Shown here piece by piece: positions 24,901 to 34,301 of a stretch of DNA of 64,000 nucleotides. How positions within the stretch are numbered: the first letter of the stretch is position 1; each line of letters begins with the position of its first letter. A program made the translations under genes and the position numbers. The stretch is from Anisus vortex (taxonomy: Eukaryota; Mollusca; Gastropoda; Planorbidae): contig OX421497.1 of the NCBI GenBank assembly GCA_949126835.1, forward strand, positions 13,239,132 through 13,303,131, given 5' to 3'. Under the pieces are notes generated by a model. That model was given only the letters and a program-made list of their open reading frames with translations. It was not told the DNA's origin and ran no database searches.

Positions 24901-26841
24901 GAATCCCTGGGGTTTAGCCCATTCGAACTTGTGTATGGACACTCAGTCAGAGGTCCGTTGAAACTTCTACATGAAACTTGGCTAACGGACAGTGAACCGA
25001 TTGGACTTTTGTCATATGTAGATAAATTTAAAAATAGGCTTTATCATGCTTTTAACCATGTGAAGATTCATTTTCCACAGATGCAGGAGCGTATGAGACA
25101 GAACTATGACCGTAAAGCTACAGCTAGAACTTTTGCACCAGGTGACAAAGTTCTTGTGTTTCTACCTTTGCAAAATCAGCCTTTAAGTGCAAAGTTTAGT
25201 GGACCCTATGAGATAGAGTCAAAGCTTGGCGAGGTCAATTATTTGATAAAGACTCCTGACCGGAGACAAAAACAGAGGGTATGCCATATTAATTTACTTA
25301 AGCCCTATGTTTCCAGGGAAAAGAGTAAACCACGGGAGGTCCCCATGATTTCATTAGCTAGAGTCCCGACGGATTTATCTAGGATAGAATATAAGTTTGC
25401 AGAAAGTAAACTTAATAATACAGATGCCCTTAAGAGTTTAGATACAAGGCTAGAACATCTTCCGGTAGAAGATAAGGAGAAGATTATTGAGCTGGTACAT
25501 GAAAATAAGTCAATGTTTACAAATGTTCCCAGTAGGACACATGTCATAGAACACGATGTAGTATTAACTGAGGGTGCCAGGCCAATTAAACAGCATCCAT
25601 ATAGAGTTAACCCCATCAGACTTGAACATATTAGAGCAGAGGTGAAGTATATGTTAGAAAATGACATAGTGGAAGAATGTGATAGCGAATGGTCTTCACC
25701 CTGTGTGTTGGTACCAAAAGCCGACAACACATTACGGTTTTGTACAGACTTTAGGAAATTAAATAATTTGACAAAGACTGACTCGTATCCCATTCCTCGT
25801 ATTGATGACCTCATTGATAAGATAGGTGACGCGACGTATGTGACAAAAATTGATCTTCTCTCCGCGTACTTTCAGATTCCTTTGACGCCACGGGCACAGG
25901 AAGTATCCGCCTTTGTGACACCTGACGGACTTTACAGGTATAAGGTCATGCCATTCGGACTCCGTAATGCCCCTGCGACGTTTCAAAGGCTTATAAACAC
26001 CCTCACTCGCGGTATCTTCCAGTGTAATGCCTACCTCGACGACATAGTGGTGTATAGTACAGATTTCAAGACACATGTCAGTCAACTACGACACTTGTTT
26101 GAACGACTGAATGACGCCAATTTGACAATAAACCTTGCTAAGAGTCAGTTTGGACATGCCACTATCGAGTATCTTGGACATGTAGTGGGTGGTGGAAAGG
26201 TTAAACCAGTAAATGCTAAAATAGAAGCTATTCAGAATGTCCCAGTGCCACAGACAAGGAAACAACTCCGTAGTTACCTTGGAATGGCCGGGTATTATCG
26301 TAAGTTTTGCCAGGACTTTTCTACGGTAGCTTGCCCCTTAACTGACCTACTAAAGAAGAACAATCGCTTTGTTTGGTCTGACAAGTGCCAAAAGGCGTTT
26401 GATGAGTTGAAGTTAAGATTATCCAGGGCACCTATTTTGGTGACCCCGCGTTTTGATAGACCCTTTAAAATTGCAGTAGACGCGTGCGATACTGGGATGG
26501 GAGCGGTGCTGACTCAGCAGGATGACCACGGAGAGGAGCACCCGGTGTGCTACCACTCACAGAAATTCAATATCCATGAACGTAATTATAATACAAGTGA
26601 GAAGGAACTTTTAGGGTTGATCCTAGCGTTAAAACAGTTTGACTTCTATGTAAACAGCTCTGGGTACCCGATAGAAATACTGACCGACCACAACCCTCTG
26701 ACTTTTCTCTCCAGGGTCAAGCAAAACCAGAGGCTTGTTAGATGGAGCTTATTCCTCCAAGCCTATGACTTAAACATAAAACACCTGAGGGGTAGGGACA
26801 ACGTCACAGCTGATACTCTATCTCGGGTGCTACATGATTGA
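21982..26841 (+). CDS. Gag-Pol polyprotein, Gmr1-like (Gag-PR-IN-RT-RH)
   Basis: One frame of 1619 residues. Gag: N-terminal region, charged coiled coil (about 105-150), SCAN-like capsid segment (about 245-335), then a CCHC zinc knuckle (C390, C393, H398, C403). Protease: DTG at 518-520. Integrase: HHCC zinc site (H777, H784 or H785, C804, C807), catalytic D841, D900 and E936 with the canonical 35-residue spacing, and a GPY motif at 1074-1076. Reverse transcriptase follows: D1291 in the KIDLLSAYFQIP block and YLDD at 1351-1354. RNase H: first catalytic aspartate D1500 in AVDACDTG. All catalytic residues checked are present. No frameshift or readthrough codon separates gag and pol, so processing by the protease from a single product is inferred. 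The start chosen is the first ATG after the leader; it lies 423 bases past the LTR. Confidence 0.95.
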   Translation: MASNISSEELKAMSFAELKELAESFGIEAGQARPNRNRLIKEIMTCLNGQNAMNTVNVVEVGQNDINEGYVAPSGGEVIAHGDEVRNMSSRSSNNDEDEGLSENLKFQLAMKRMELESMERRELERIRIEIERENERIRIESRERIEMARMNRPDHRRDSNGMDISAMKQHLPIFREEDVQDFFLLFERIAVDYQFPDDKMALLLRSTLNKGKALDVVLSLTPEEINDYEVIKDRVLKSYSLTPEKYRKLFRDRKKAYDQTHVDFLRQKEKMLEQWLRSQNVSEFDKLKNLILFEEFNDCIRVDIKTHISDRGVEDVHEAARLADNYAIIHASIKPYYADKPKVHKPEPKEASKPKETSENNNKNSGVNNNSNLVHFRKQTDVNKAKVVCFNCKKEGHMKKDCWILTKKQGAILHCARVQKDSKQTEEVCNTGSRNSKEMRPASPIVVESMVFENSLSKVKENSCTQSIMLSEGREEQMVPEVPEEDDLSDFRPFVYEGTVSTEVDVLSKKKIQILRDTGSAVSVILEGSVPLTDATSTGESVVLRGASMEAVEAPLHRIKLESDIFTGNIVVGVWRALPVKDVSMILGNDIMGGRVTVEPMVKVLETKMAEDKNLRLANERPTCALTRAMQKKKSVKTPATPCSATKDVFVCSEDTHANETVITETPDIDLSATFFAELTTGDATENDNILSPKQKLVKEQLNDEVIMQLRMKAVDEKTADAMAECFYMKDEVLMRKSKPLNSGTNEWDSIHQIVIPKCYRQDILRMAHDLPFAGHMGVRKTHHRILPYFYWPGLRRDVEQYCKTCHVCQMVGRPNQRIPVAPLQPIPAFDEPFSHILIDCVGPLPKTKAGFQYLLTVMCSPTRFLEAIPLRNITTVKVVDALTNFFTRYGLPKTVQSDQGTNFTSNIFKQVMEQLGISHRLSSAYHPESQGALERFHQILKSMLKKYCYENEKDWDKGVPYVLFAAREATQESLGFSPFELVYGHSVRGPLKLLHETWLTDSEPIGLLSYVDKFKNRLYHAFNHVKIHFPQMQERMRQNYDRKATARTFAPGDKVLVFLPLQNQPLSAKFSGPYEIESKLGEVNYLIKTPDRRQKQRVCHINLLKPYVSREKSKPREVPMISLARVPTDLSRIEYKFAESKLNNTDALKSLDTRLEHLPVEDKEKIIELVHENKSMFTNVPSRTHVIEHDVVLTEGARPIKQHPYRVNPIRLEHIRAEVKYMLENDIVEECDSEWSSPCVLVPKADNTLRFCTDFRKLNNLTKTDSYPIPRIDDLIDKIGDATYVTKIDLLSAYFQIPLTPRAQEVSAFVTPDGLYRYKVMPFGLRNAPATFQRLINTLTRGIFQCNAYLDDIVVYSTDFKTHVSQLRHLFERLNDANLTINLAKSQFGHATIEYLGHVVGGGKVKPVNAKIEAIQNVPVPQTRKQLRSYLGMAGYYRKFCQDFSTVACPLTDLLKKNNRFVWSDKCQKAFDELKLRLSRAPILVTPRFDRPFKIAVDACDTGMGAVLTQQDDHGEEHPVCYHSQKFNIHERNYNTSEKELLGLILALKQFDFYVNSSGYPIEILTDHNPLTFLSRVKQNQRLVRWSLFLQAYDLNIKHLRGRDNVTADTLSRVLHD

Positions 26842-28085
26842 CTGAATAACCCTATACTTCTTTTTCAGATCATCTCATTTATTCATTAAGAATGTGTCAT
26901 GATAACCTATCATTCGTTTGAATTTTGATTATGGAATACCTATAGAATACTTGTATCATACAGAAGTCAAGTCTTTTGAAAGTATTAATAATTTTTTATA
27001 ATCATGTATAATATTGATGTTCTGATATATTTTAAATTCATTTGATTATGGAAAAGAAATTCCATTTAAATGTTGATGCATGATGCAATAAATATATACA
27101 TATGCACGTATTTACTTGATATGGATGGATAAAAGTAATTGTCATCACATGCAATTAAGTGGGAAAACTTTGAGCTAGTTGATTTATTATCTTGTTTTAT
27201 TTTAGTTAATGAATGGAACTAAATAATAATATGTACAATTTTTATCTTAGAAAGAGATGTAATCTTAATTGGTATAAATTAATAGATAATATTGGAAATC
27301 TATTGCTAAATTGTTATATCATGGTAATAGAATGGGAAAAACTAGTGGATATTCACTATGTTGTATAGGTTGTTATATATTCCATATATCCGGGAATGGA
27401 GGGAAACAAAGGTACCTAAAGGTGTGCACTCATTCAACCCTGAACAATCTTTTATATTAAACTTTTAAATTTGCCAAAAACGCATAATAGTGGATTACAT
27501 TTTAATATTTAGATTACTGTAGTAATCGTAACTAGAGTGTATTTTCTCCTCATATTTGAGAAAAGGGGAAGTATCATCATCTTAGGTATGAACCCTGTTA
27601 ATGTCAAGTTGACACTGTAATTTAAAGGGGAAGTAACCTATAGTTTGATTCGAGTTACGTATTACTTATCTTTTGGTTTGTATATTAGAAGTAAACTGTT
27701 GAAAATTGACAGAGTTTGAGCAATGTTATATTTGTTTAAATAGATTAAGACTTTTTGCAAATTTTTTGTGGAAATCCACACAACTGTACATAGTTAAAAT
27801 AAGAATGACTAGAATATTTTTGAATTATTTGTACTTGTTGAGACATTAGTTAATATTAATATTAACGGGGAAATATTTGTCCATTACGTTATAATCACAA
27901 TTACCATTGGGTAGTGACACTTTTTATAATTTAGTTGTGCCAGTGAGCCATGTTTGCTTAAATTGTCTTATAATCTTCCATTGATTGATGGTTGTTAAAA
28001 CGATAGTGTTAAGTACGAAAAATGTACCATGTTGAGTATTACTTGGGTAATTATGGTACATTATTTCTTTCATTGGGTGGGGGCG
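26842..28085 (+). other. Non-coding 3' region of the Gmr1-like element
   Basis: About 1.24 kb between the gag-pol stop and the 3' LTR without an ORF of note, hence no env. It has purine tracts AAAAGGGGAAGTA (27,560-27,572) and AAAGGGGAAGTAA (27,625-27,637). The stretch GGGTGGGGGCG (28,075-28,085) abuts the LTR as the polypurine tract candidate. Confidence 0.7.
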
Positions 28086-28761
28086 TGTCATGTATATTGT
28101 TTTTCCAAGAATTGGAACACGCAATGTTTATTCTCCTCTCTCTCTCTTTTCTTACTACACACAATATTAGGACGTTTAGTAGGAAAACGAAAGATTCTAG
28201 GTAATGCTGGGATTCTGTGTTGATCTCAAATTCTCAGAGTCTGGGAACGACTCATTATTTAATAGGGGAAGTTCCTATCGTTTTTGTTATGAGTTTTGTA
28301 ATGATACCATGATTTTCACCCCTACTGGTAATGGGTCTATCCCTTGCACCACTCGGATAGTATTTAATGATTTGTTTTGTCTGAAAGACAGAGAGTTTCA
28401 AAATATGTTCCTTTGAGAACGTTTGTGTTTGCACTATTTTATTCTAACTGTACATAATAGATATATTGTATATATTGAACATACCACCTGAAATAAACTA
28501 TCAACAACAGTTACACTGAAGCTTCCTTGTCAAATTACTATCCTATTGTGTTGAATACATTACTATAAGATTTATCTACTACCATAATGTACAAGAAAGG
28601 AAATGTTGGAATCCAAATACTGAATTTGTGCCCAGGACTATAAGAAGAGTTCGTGTAATACTGAAACATAAATACTAATAATTAAAGTCTCCCCTAGGAC
28701 TAACGAGAATTATCAGCAAGATCTACACAGCTCTGGCCACAAGGGGATTGTGGACGTAACA
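28086..28761 (+). repeat. 3' LTR of the Gmr1-like element
   Basis: 676 bp, same length and ends as the 5' LTR, with four visible substitutions. It is followed by the target duplication GTAT. Confidence 0.95.
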
Positions 28762-28814
28762 GTATGATGGCGTCTCCTCGTATGTTTTCATCATATTGCA
28801 TTGTAAATATCTTA

Positions 28815-29290
28815 TTCCGTATTGGTATTCTGAGCGTCGGATAGGTCTTCTGTGCAACCGATTGTTATTCTGGGCAGCGGATTTGTATTCTGGGCATCGG
28901 ATAGGTCTTCAGGGCAACGGATTGGTTTTCTGGGCGACAAATTGGTCTTCTGGGCACCAGATTAGTCTTCAGTGTAGCAGACAGGTCTTCTGGACAGCAG
29001 ATTCAGTGTTTGGGGAACTGATTCGTCTTCTGTGCAGCAGATGTGTCTTGTGGGCATTATGGATCTTATGGGCATCCGATTGATCTTATGTGTAGCGGAT
29101 AGATTTAACGACCGCGCATTCGTCTTTAGGGCATCATATTTGTATTGTGGGCAGCTGATGTGTCTTCTTGGAAGGGGATTTGTGTTCGGCACATTGGACA
29201 GAATTTGAGCGCAACAAAATGTTCTTTTGGAAATTATGTTGGTCTTATGGGTAGCGGATAGTATTGTAAGCATCATGTTTGTCTTTTGGG
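28815..29290 (+). repeat. Degenerate ~20-bp tandem repeat
   Basis: More than twenty diverged units of about 20 bp with the core TCTTCTGGGCAGCGGATTGG. GC is higher than the surroundings. ORFs on both strands read through it without stops for up to about 100 codons because of the repeat; no known domain is visible. Confidence 0.75.
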
Positions 29291-30024
29291 TAATGTATCG
29301 GAGCCAGCAAAAGAAAAAAAAGGCTAGAAATGTTTGCGTCGATCCTATTGTTATAGAAAAAGAGAAGCCGGCTTTAGAAAAAGAGAACCCTGTCTTTGTC
29401 AGCTGTATGATGTATTTTATGATTTAGTCAACGTAAATTTGCTTAAAACAATCTGCAACGCTGACTAATCTCAGATTCAACATTATTTGTATTTGTTTTT
29501 AGATAATTAGGTTGCCTAAAATCTAGAAATTCACTAAAAAGTCTTTAGTTACATCATATTTATTGCATACATGGTGGCTGAATCAATATGTTAAGTGCAT
29601 TATATAATCTTTGTCTTCTATTTAAGTAATAGCATGTTGAATTGAGTAAAGTTTGTGATAGATGTTGAGAATAAAATTGTAATATATACTATAAGTAGTC
29701 TAATTATGTATATTTATGTATATAAATGTTCAATGTGGTTTTAAAACTAGTTAATATGGACAAACAACATATCATTCCTATTCAACGTGCCCTAAATGTT
29801 AATGACTCCAAAATATGATTCTAAAAAAATATTCAGAAAAAGAAAGTTTTTCTATGTTTTAGTACAGAAGACACTAAAAAAACTAAATTTTAAATCACGA
29901 TATCGATTTGCTCGCGTCCTTAAAAAAGGACAGATGGTTTTAACACCTCTGTGTAATTATTATTATTGTTTTAAACTAAATATATATGTTTATGCCTTCA
30001 ACGAACATTAATTAACAAAGTATA
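29291..30024. other. Intergenic, nothing recognised
   Basis: AT-rich. A short ORF at 29,796-30,011 has no motif. Confidence 0.5.
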
Positions 30025-30690
30025 TTCTTATTATTATGTATCGCTCCCCGTGGAGCATAAGGCAGCAACATAGTTCCGTCAGGCCTCCTTAACCTGGGCG
30101 AGCCATCTGATTTTCATGCCACGTTTTATTGGTGGCCTTTGTTTCCTCGTTTATTGTCCTCCTCCACGTTCCCATTGGTCTTCCCCTTCGTCTTTTTCCT
30201 GGTGGTGTCCATTTCAATGCACTGCTTAGGAGCCTCCTTTTGTCCATGCTGAGGATGTGACCCAGCCATCTCCATCTTCTTTTCTTATTTCCTCGATGAT
30301 GAAGTTTATTCCATTTCTCTTTCGAACTTCACTGTTGAAGATGTGGTCTTCCCAGTTAATCTTTAGTATGCGTCGGAGACATCTTCCTTAAAACCCTCTA
30401 AGGCGACTTTCGATTTTGACATTGGTCTTCCAGGTCTCTGCAGCATCGAGAAGGACTGAGCGTACATTTGACTTGTATAGTTTCAGTTTTGTTCTTGGTT
30501 GCAGAGAGGATGACTACCATATTTTTCCCAGTTTGTTGAAGGCCTGAGCTGCCATAGCTAGTCTGGTGGAGATTTCCATGTATATGCTTCCATTAGCAGA
30601 GATGTAGCTGCAAAGGTATTTGAAGTTTTCAATCTTTTCTATTTCTACACCATTGGTATTTGTCTTCTTAGAGCTCTTTGTCTAACTTTC
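30025..30690 (-). pseudogene. LINE ORF2 C-terminal remnant
   Basis: On the minus strand the translation includes INWEDHIFNSEVRKR, then after a frameshift RRWRWLGHILSMDKRRLLSS and ALKWTPPGKRRRGRPMGTWR with NEETKATNKTWHE. This is the conserved tail after the RT of a metazoan LINE family. There is no RT core and there are several frameshifts, so it is a dead copy. Confidence 0.82.
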
Positions 30691-31174
30691 ATGATTTTTG
30701 TTTTTCCTCTTAAAGATCAACTCAGGAAAAAGTTATGTTAAAGCTAGTACATTTTTATCATTTTCATTAAAAACAAGTCTTACTTTTTTAGACATGACTT
30801 TTTTCCGCAATTTTATCAAACTCACAGACACAAGTTTGTCTCGAGCGCAAGAAAATCTAAAAGCAAACAAATAAAGGTAATAATTAGATAGATCAGTATA
30901 TTATATTCTTATATTCCAACAATTAACTTAATGTTATGTCTTAAATCGCATTTTACGAAGTTTCCTTAAATAAGTACGCCAGCAAGATATGGGTTAAAAA
31001 ACAATATTAGATGATTTTGTGCCAACTAATGCTATTTTAATACTAAAATAGTGAAAATTTTTGAACAAAAACATATTTAAAATGTGTAAAGCAATTTATT
31101 CAAAAAGAATACACAAAAAGTACATAAAAATTAAACATTTAACTCAAAAACTTAGTAGAAATATCAAAAATGAA
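30691..31174. other. Intergenic; end of a piggyBac-like MITE
   Basis: AT-rich. About 30,970-30,997 reads GTACGCCAGCAAGATATGGG followed by TTAA, matching the end of the MITE-like element at 20.2 kb. No left end was found. Confidence 0.4.
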
Positions 31175-31600
31175 TAAGTAGACAATTCCTCAAGACAACA
31201 ATTAAACTTGTGGTCTTACATTAAACCAAGAGAATGGAATTATCAGGGATCATTCCCTTAGAATGCCAAAATCTACCATTACAAAGAAAATAAAGCCAAC
31301 TGCCTCCATAAACATTTTGTAGCATCATTTTCAACTCCAAGTAAGCTTAAATAAAAAAAAAAAATCATAATGTAGAAGAAAGAAACATTAACTACTAACA
31401 AGTTTAAAAACAAACAAAGCTTCTGGTTCAGATGAAATAGCAGCTAGACTGCTTAAAGAACTAAATAATGAACTATATCCAATCTTTAAAATAGTTTTTC
31501 AGGCCTCTCTAAACCATGGCAAAGTGCACACAGATTAAAAACTAGCAATCGTGACTAATTTAAACTGATTTTAAAACAATTTACTTTTTAGGCTATAAAC
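31175..31600 (+). pseudogene. LINE reverse-transcriptase fragment (N-terminal part)
   Basis: One frame reads NKASGSDEIAARLLKELNNE and FQASLNHGKVHTD (31,410-31,530), the region ahead of the catalytic core in Jockey/CR1-type reverse transcriptases. Upstream a weaker match includes LWSYIKPREWNYQG. Stops and frameshifts break it and the YxDD core is missing. Confidence 0.7.
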
Positions 31601-31886
31601 TATAAAAGAAAACCAGCACAAAAATAGGTTAATCATACAAATTATAAATTACATATTGAACTTTGAATTGTATCCTAAGTGTTATAGGTAGCCAGTGCAC
31701 TGTTTTTAGACAGGTTACAGTTTTCTTCATTGTCCAATGCAATTTTCTCAGCCATGTTTTGGACCCTTTGTAGTTTTTTCAAATCACACTCTGGTAGTCT
31801 GGTAGTCCAAAGTATAGACAGTTCATACATTGGATTATGCGATTTCATTGACAGTTTATACACAATTTCGCTCTGATCATCTATAC

Positions 31887-33462
31887 CAGCGATGGCGAAC
31901 GCTGAACCATTTCTGTGGGCACGCCAGCATTTTCCAAAAAATGGAACAGCTTAGTTATGGCCATACCGCTAGGGATGGGATGGGACCACAAAAAGTTGTT
32001 TCAGTTACTAGTAACGGGGAATCCTTGCATGGTGGGGGACGCATCTGGTTTCATACAGTCTTTGTTAAAGAAGCAAAACACCCAGTCTTTCAGTTTTACT
32101 GTATTATACACCAAGAAGCTCTTTGTGTCAAGGACAGCAGCACGAAATTAGATGATTTCCTTAAAGATGTCACAAAAACTTGTCAATCACATCATGGCTC
32201 GTGCTCTTAATTGTCGACAGTTTCGCGCATTTCTTGATGATGTCAAGGCGGCGCAGTAGAATACTTTACTCGTGTACAATCATGTCAGGTGGCTGAGCAG
32301 AGTACGAGTATTGGAGAGCTTTGTAGCATGCTTGGATGAAATTAGGCTGTTAATGGTTCAAAAGGGGCAGGATTAGGCCTATCCACAGCTCACTGATATG
32401 GTATGCAAGGTTAAAAAAAATAGCAGAGATAATGTTTTGTGATATCAGAACATTTGAAAGAAATGAGCAGGTTTTTGAAAGAGTGGGCTGAAATATACTC
32501 CAAATATACTCCTAATGTTAAAATGCACTAACAAAATTATATAACATTTACCGACAATCCTACAGTCGAACAGGAAATCTACAAGGAATTTTCTAGCATT
32601 GTAGCAGCTGCAAAGGAGAATTTCAGTAATAGATTCGTACAATTCCGTACAATGCCGATGGAGACAACCCTCCGTTTTCTTACTTCTCCAGATAAAGCCA
32701 AATTTGAAGAACTTTATCTTTCCGACTTTTTGTAGATAGTTTTAGGAAATATGAAAATGGATCTGTTGGAATTTCAGAAAGCTCTGTGTGCAAAAATAAA
32801 TTCTATTATCTGCATGAAACCCTTGAGAAGATAGAGTATGAAAGTATGGCAAAGGACAGAACAGTTGGTAGCTCTGATGATGAAATCCTTAAAGTGTTGA
32901 ATTCTCTGCCAAATAATTTCAAGTCGATAAATGCACTTGGGATTTTCACTTCATACTTTGTTTGAATCATCTTATGCTTGTGAGCAGCTCTTATCAACTT
33001 TAGATTGTATAAAATATGATACCACAAACAGACTGACAGATGACCTTAGTGCTGCATGTGTCGCTCTAAAAGTTACGGAGTATGAGCCAAGGATGGACAA
33101 ATTATCAGCATGCACACAACAGCAAAAAATCACATTAACTATGCAAAATCATGCCAAATGCATAACATTAACTGTAATAACTGTAAATGTGTAATTGTAA
33201 TATTTAAATAATTTGTTTATTTACTACAGTTCGTGTTTTGTTAATATAAAAGACTGTTTCGTATCATTCAAAGATCTGTTAATTTGTCGTTCTTTTTTAA
33301 CAAAAGATGTTTTAGTTAGTTCAGACAACTGTATGAGCTGGTTTTTTTTTCTAAAGTAAATCCTCAGTATTTTGTTTCAATTGCTGTTGGCACGTTGAAA
33401 GAAATAGGTTGGTCTTGTATTGCACTTTGGGCATGCAGCCTCAAAAAGGTTCGCCATCACTG
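31887..33462 (+). mobile_element. Decayed hAT transposon with intact ends
   Basis: 1576 bp. The left end is CAGCGATGGCGAAC and the right end GTTCGCCATCACTG, inverted repeats with one mismatch. The flanking 8-bp duplication ATCTATAC is at 31,879-31,886 and 33,463-33,470, the length expected of hAT transposition. The interior is a broken transposase listed separately. Confidence 0.93.
31960..33140 (+). pseudogene. hAT transposase pseudogene (ZBED/GTF2IRD2-like type)
   Basis: Blocks appear in shifting frames: MVGDASGFIQSLLKK (32,030 on), CIIHQEALCVKDSSTKLDDF (32,100 on), LVYNHVRWLSRVRVLESFVA (32,272 on), and near the end SSYACEQLLSTLDCIKYDT with NRLTDDLSAACVALKV (about 32,960-33,090), the hAT dimerisation region. 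Many stops and frameshifts lie between, and the N-terminal BED-finger part is absent. The order and motifs fit the Charlie/ZBED5/GTF2IRD2-type transposases. Non-functional. Confidence 0.85.
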
Positions 33463-33470
33463 ATCTATAC

Positions 33471-34301
33471 TCTAGTTAAAATGACAAAGGAATCAAAAGA
33501 AAAAAGTGGAATGACTTGATACATGCGAAACAGTAATACAGAAAACAAAAAAAGACGAACTCAGAACCAATCTATAAATAACTAAGACAAACCAATCATG
33601 TGCGCTACAGATGCTTAAAAAAGTTATTTTAGCATGATAAATACATTTGCACAACAACATCAATAATCCAGAATTATAAAAAAAAAATACCCGTTGGCTC
33701 AGTATAATAGTAGACCATACGTTGTTCCCAATTTCAATAAAATCAAAATCAACAATACTAAAGTAAATAAGTTTACTTCAATACTAACAAAATACAAATT
33801 TGATATGAAATCAATTAATTATACTGATAATAATTCATCAGATATATTTATTTAAAGGTGAATAAAGACGAATGTGTTTGTTTAAACTAAACATAATATA
33901 CCCCCCCCCCCCAAATTTCTTGTTGTAGACTATTTATTTTTAAACTAGTTGGCATAAACATTGAGATATAATTATTTTAAAGAATGTGCACTCATTTGTA
34001 TTACATGCATTCATGATTATAATGTTATAGAGAGATTTAGTTTAGAACGATATTGTAGGCCTTCAATTTATTTTCCTATTTTTATCATTGTAAAAATAAA
34101 CATTCATAATTAATGATAGCATACTGATTTTTTTTATATTTCGAGTGAAAGGTAACAAGAAGGCGAATAACATCTATTGGAGTTTTCAGAGTGTGTGTAG
34201 AAATCCTATACAAACAAAATCCAGCTACTTCTAACCAAACCAGATCTTATTACATTTAACGGTAATTTAAACGTTGACTGTTTTTTTTTTTTTTTTATGC
34301 T
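33471..34301. other. Intergenic, 3' flank of GPCR 2
   Basis: AT-rich with poly-C at 33,900-33,912 and poly-T at 34,280-34,296. No gene. Confidence 0.5.

Larger units (their letters stand above)
20883..28761 (+). mobile_element. Complete Gmr1-like Ty3/gypsy LTR retrotransposon
   Basis: A 7879-bp element bounded by two 676-bp LTRs (TG...CA) and a 4-bp target duplication GTAT (20,879-20,882 and 28,762-28,765). It contains a primer-binding-site candidate, a leader with a triplicated repeat, one 1619-codon gag-pol ORF and about 1.2 kb of non-coding 3' sequence. Integrase lies upstream of reverse transcriptase, whereas ordinary Ty3/gypsy elements have it downstream. That order defines the Gmr1-like group, first described from deuterostomes as I recall. 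There is no env-like ORF. The LTRs differ at four visible positions, so insertion is recent and the ORF may still be functional. Confidence 0.95.

Noticed and set aside
26842..28085. Envelope gene
   Set aside because: Only short ORFs without signal peptide, glycosylation pattern or membrane anchor.
31675..31863. Minus-strand LINE RT fragment (LQRVQNMAEKI)
   Set aside because: One short RT-like phrase only, opposite in orientation to the neighbouring RT piece; not enough to call.
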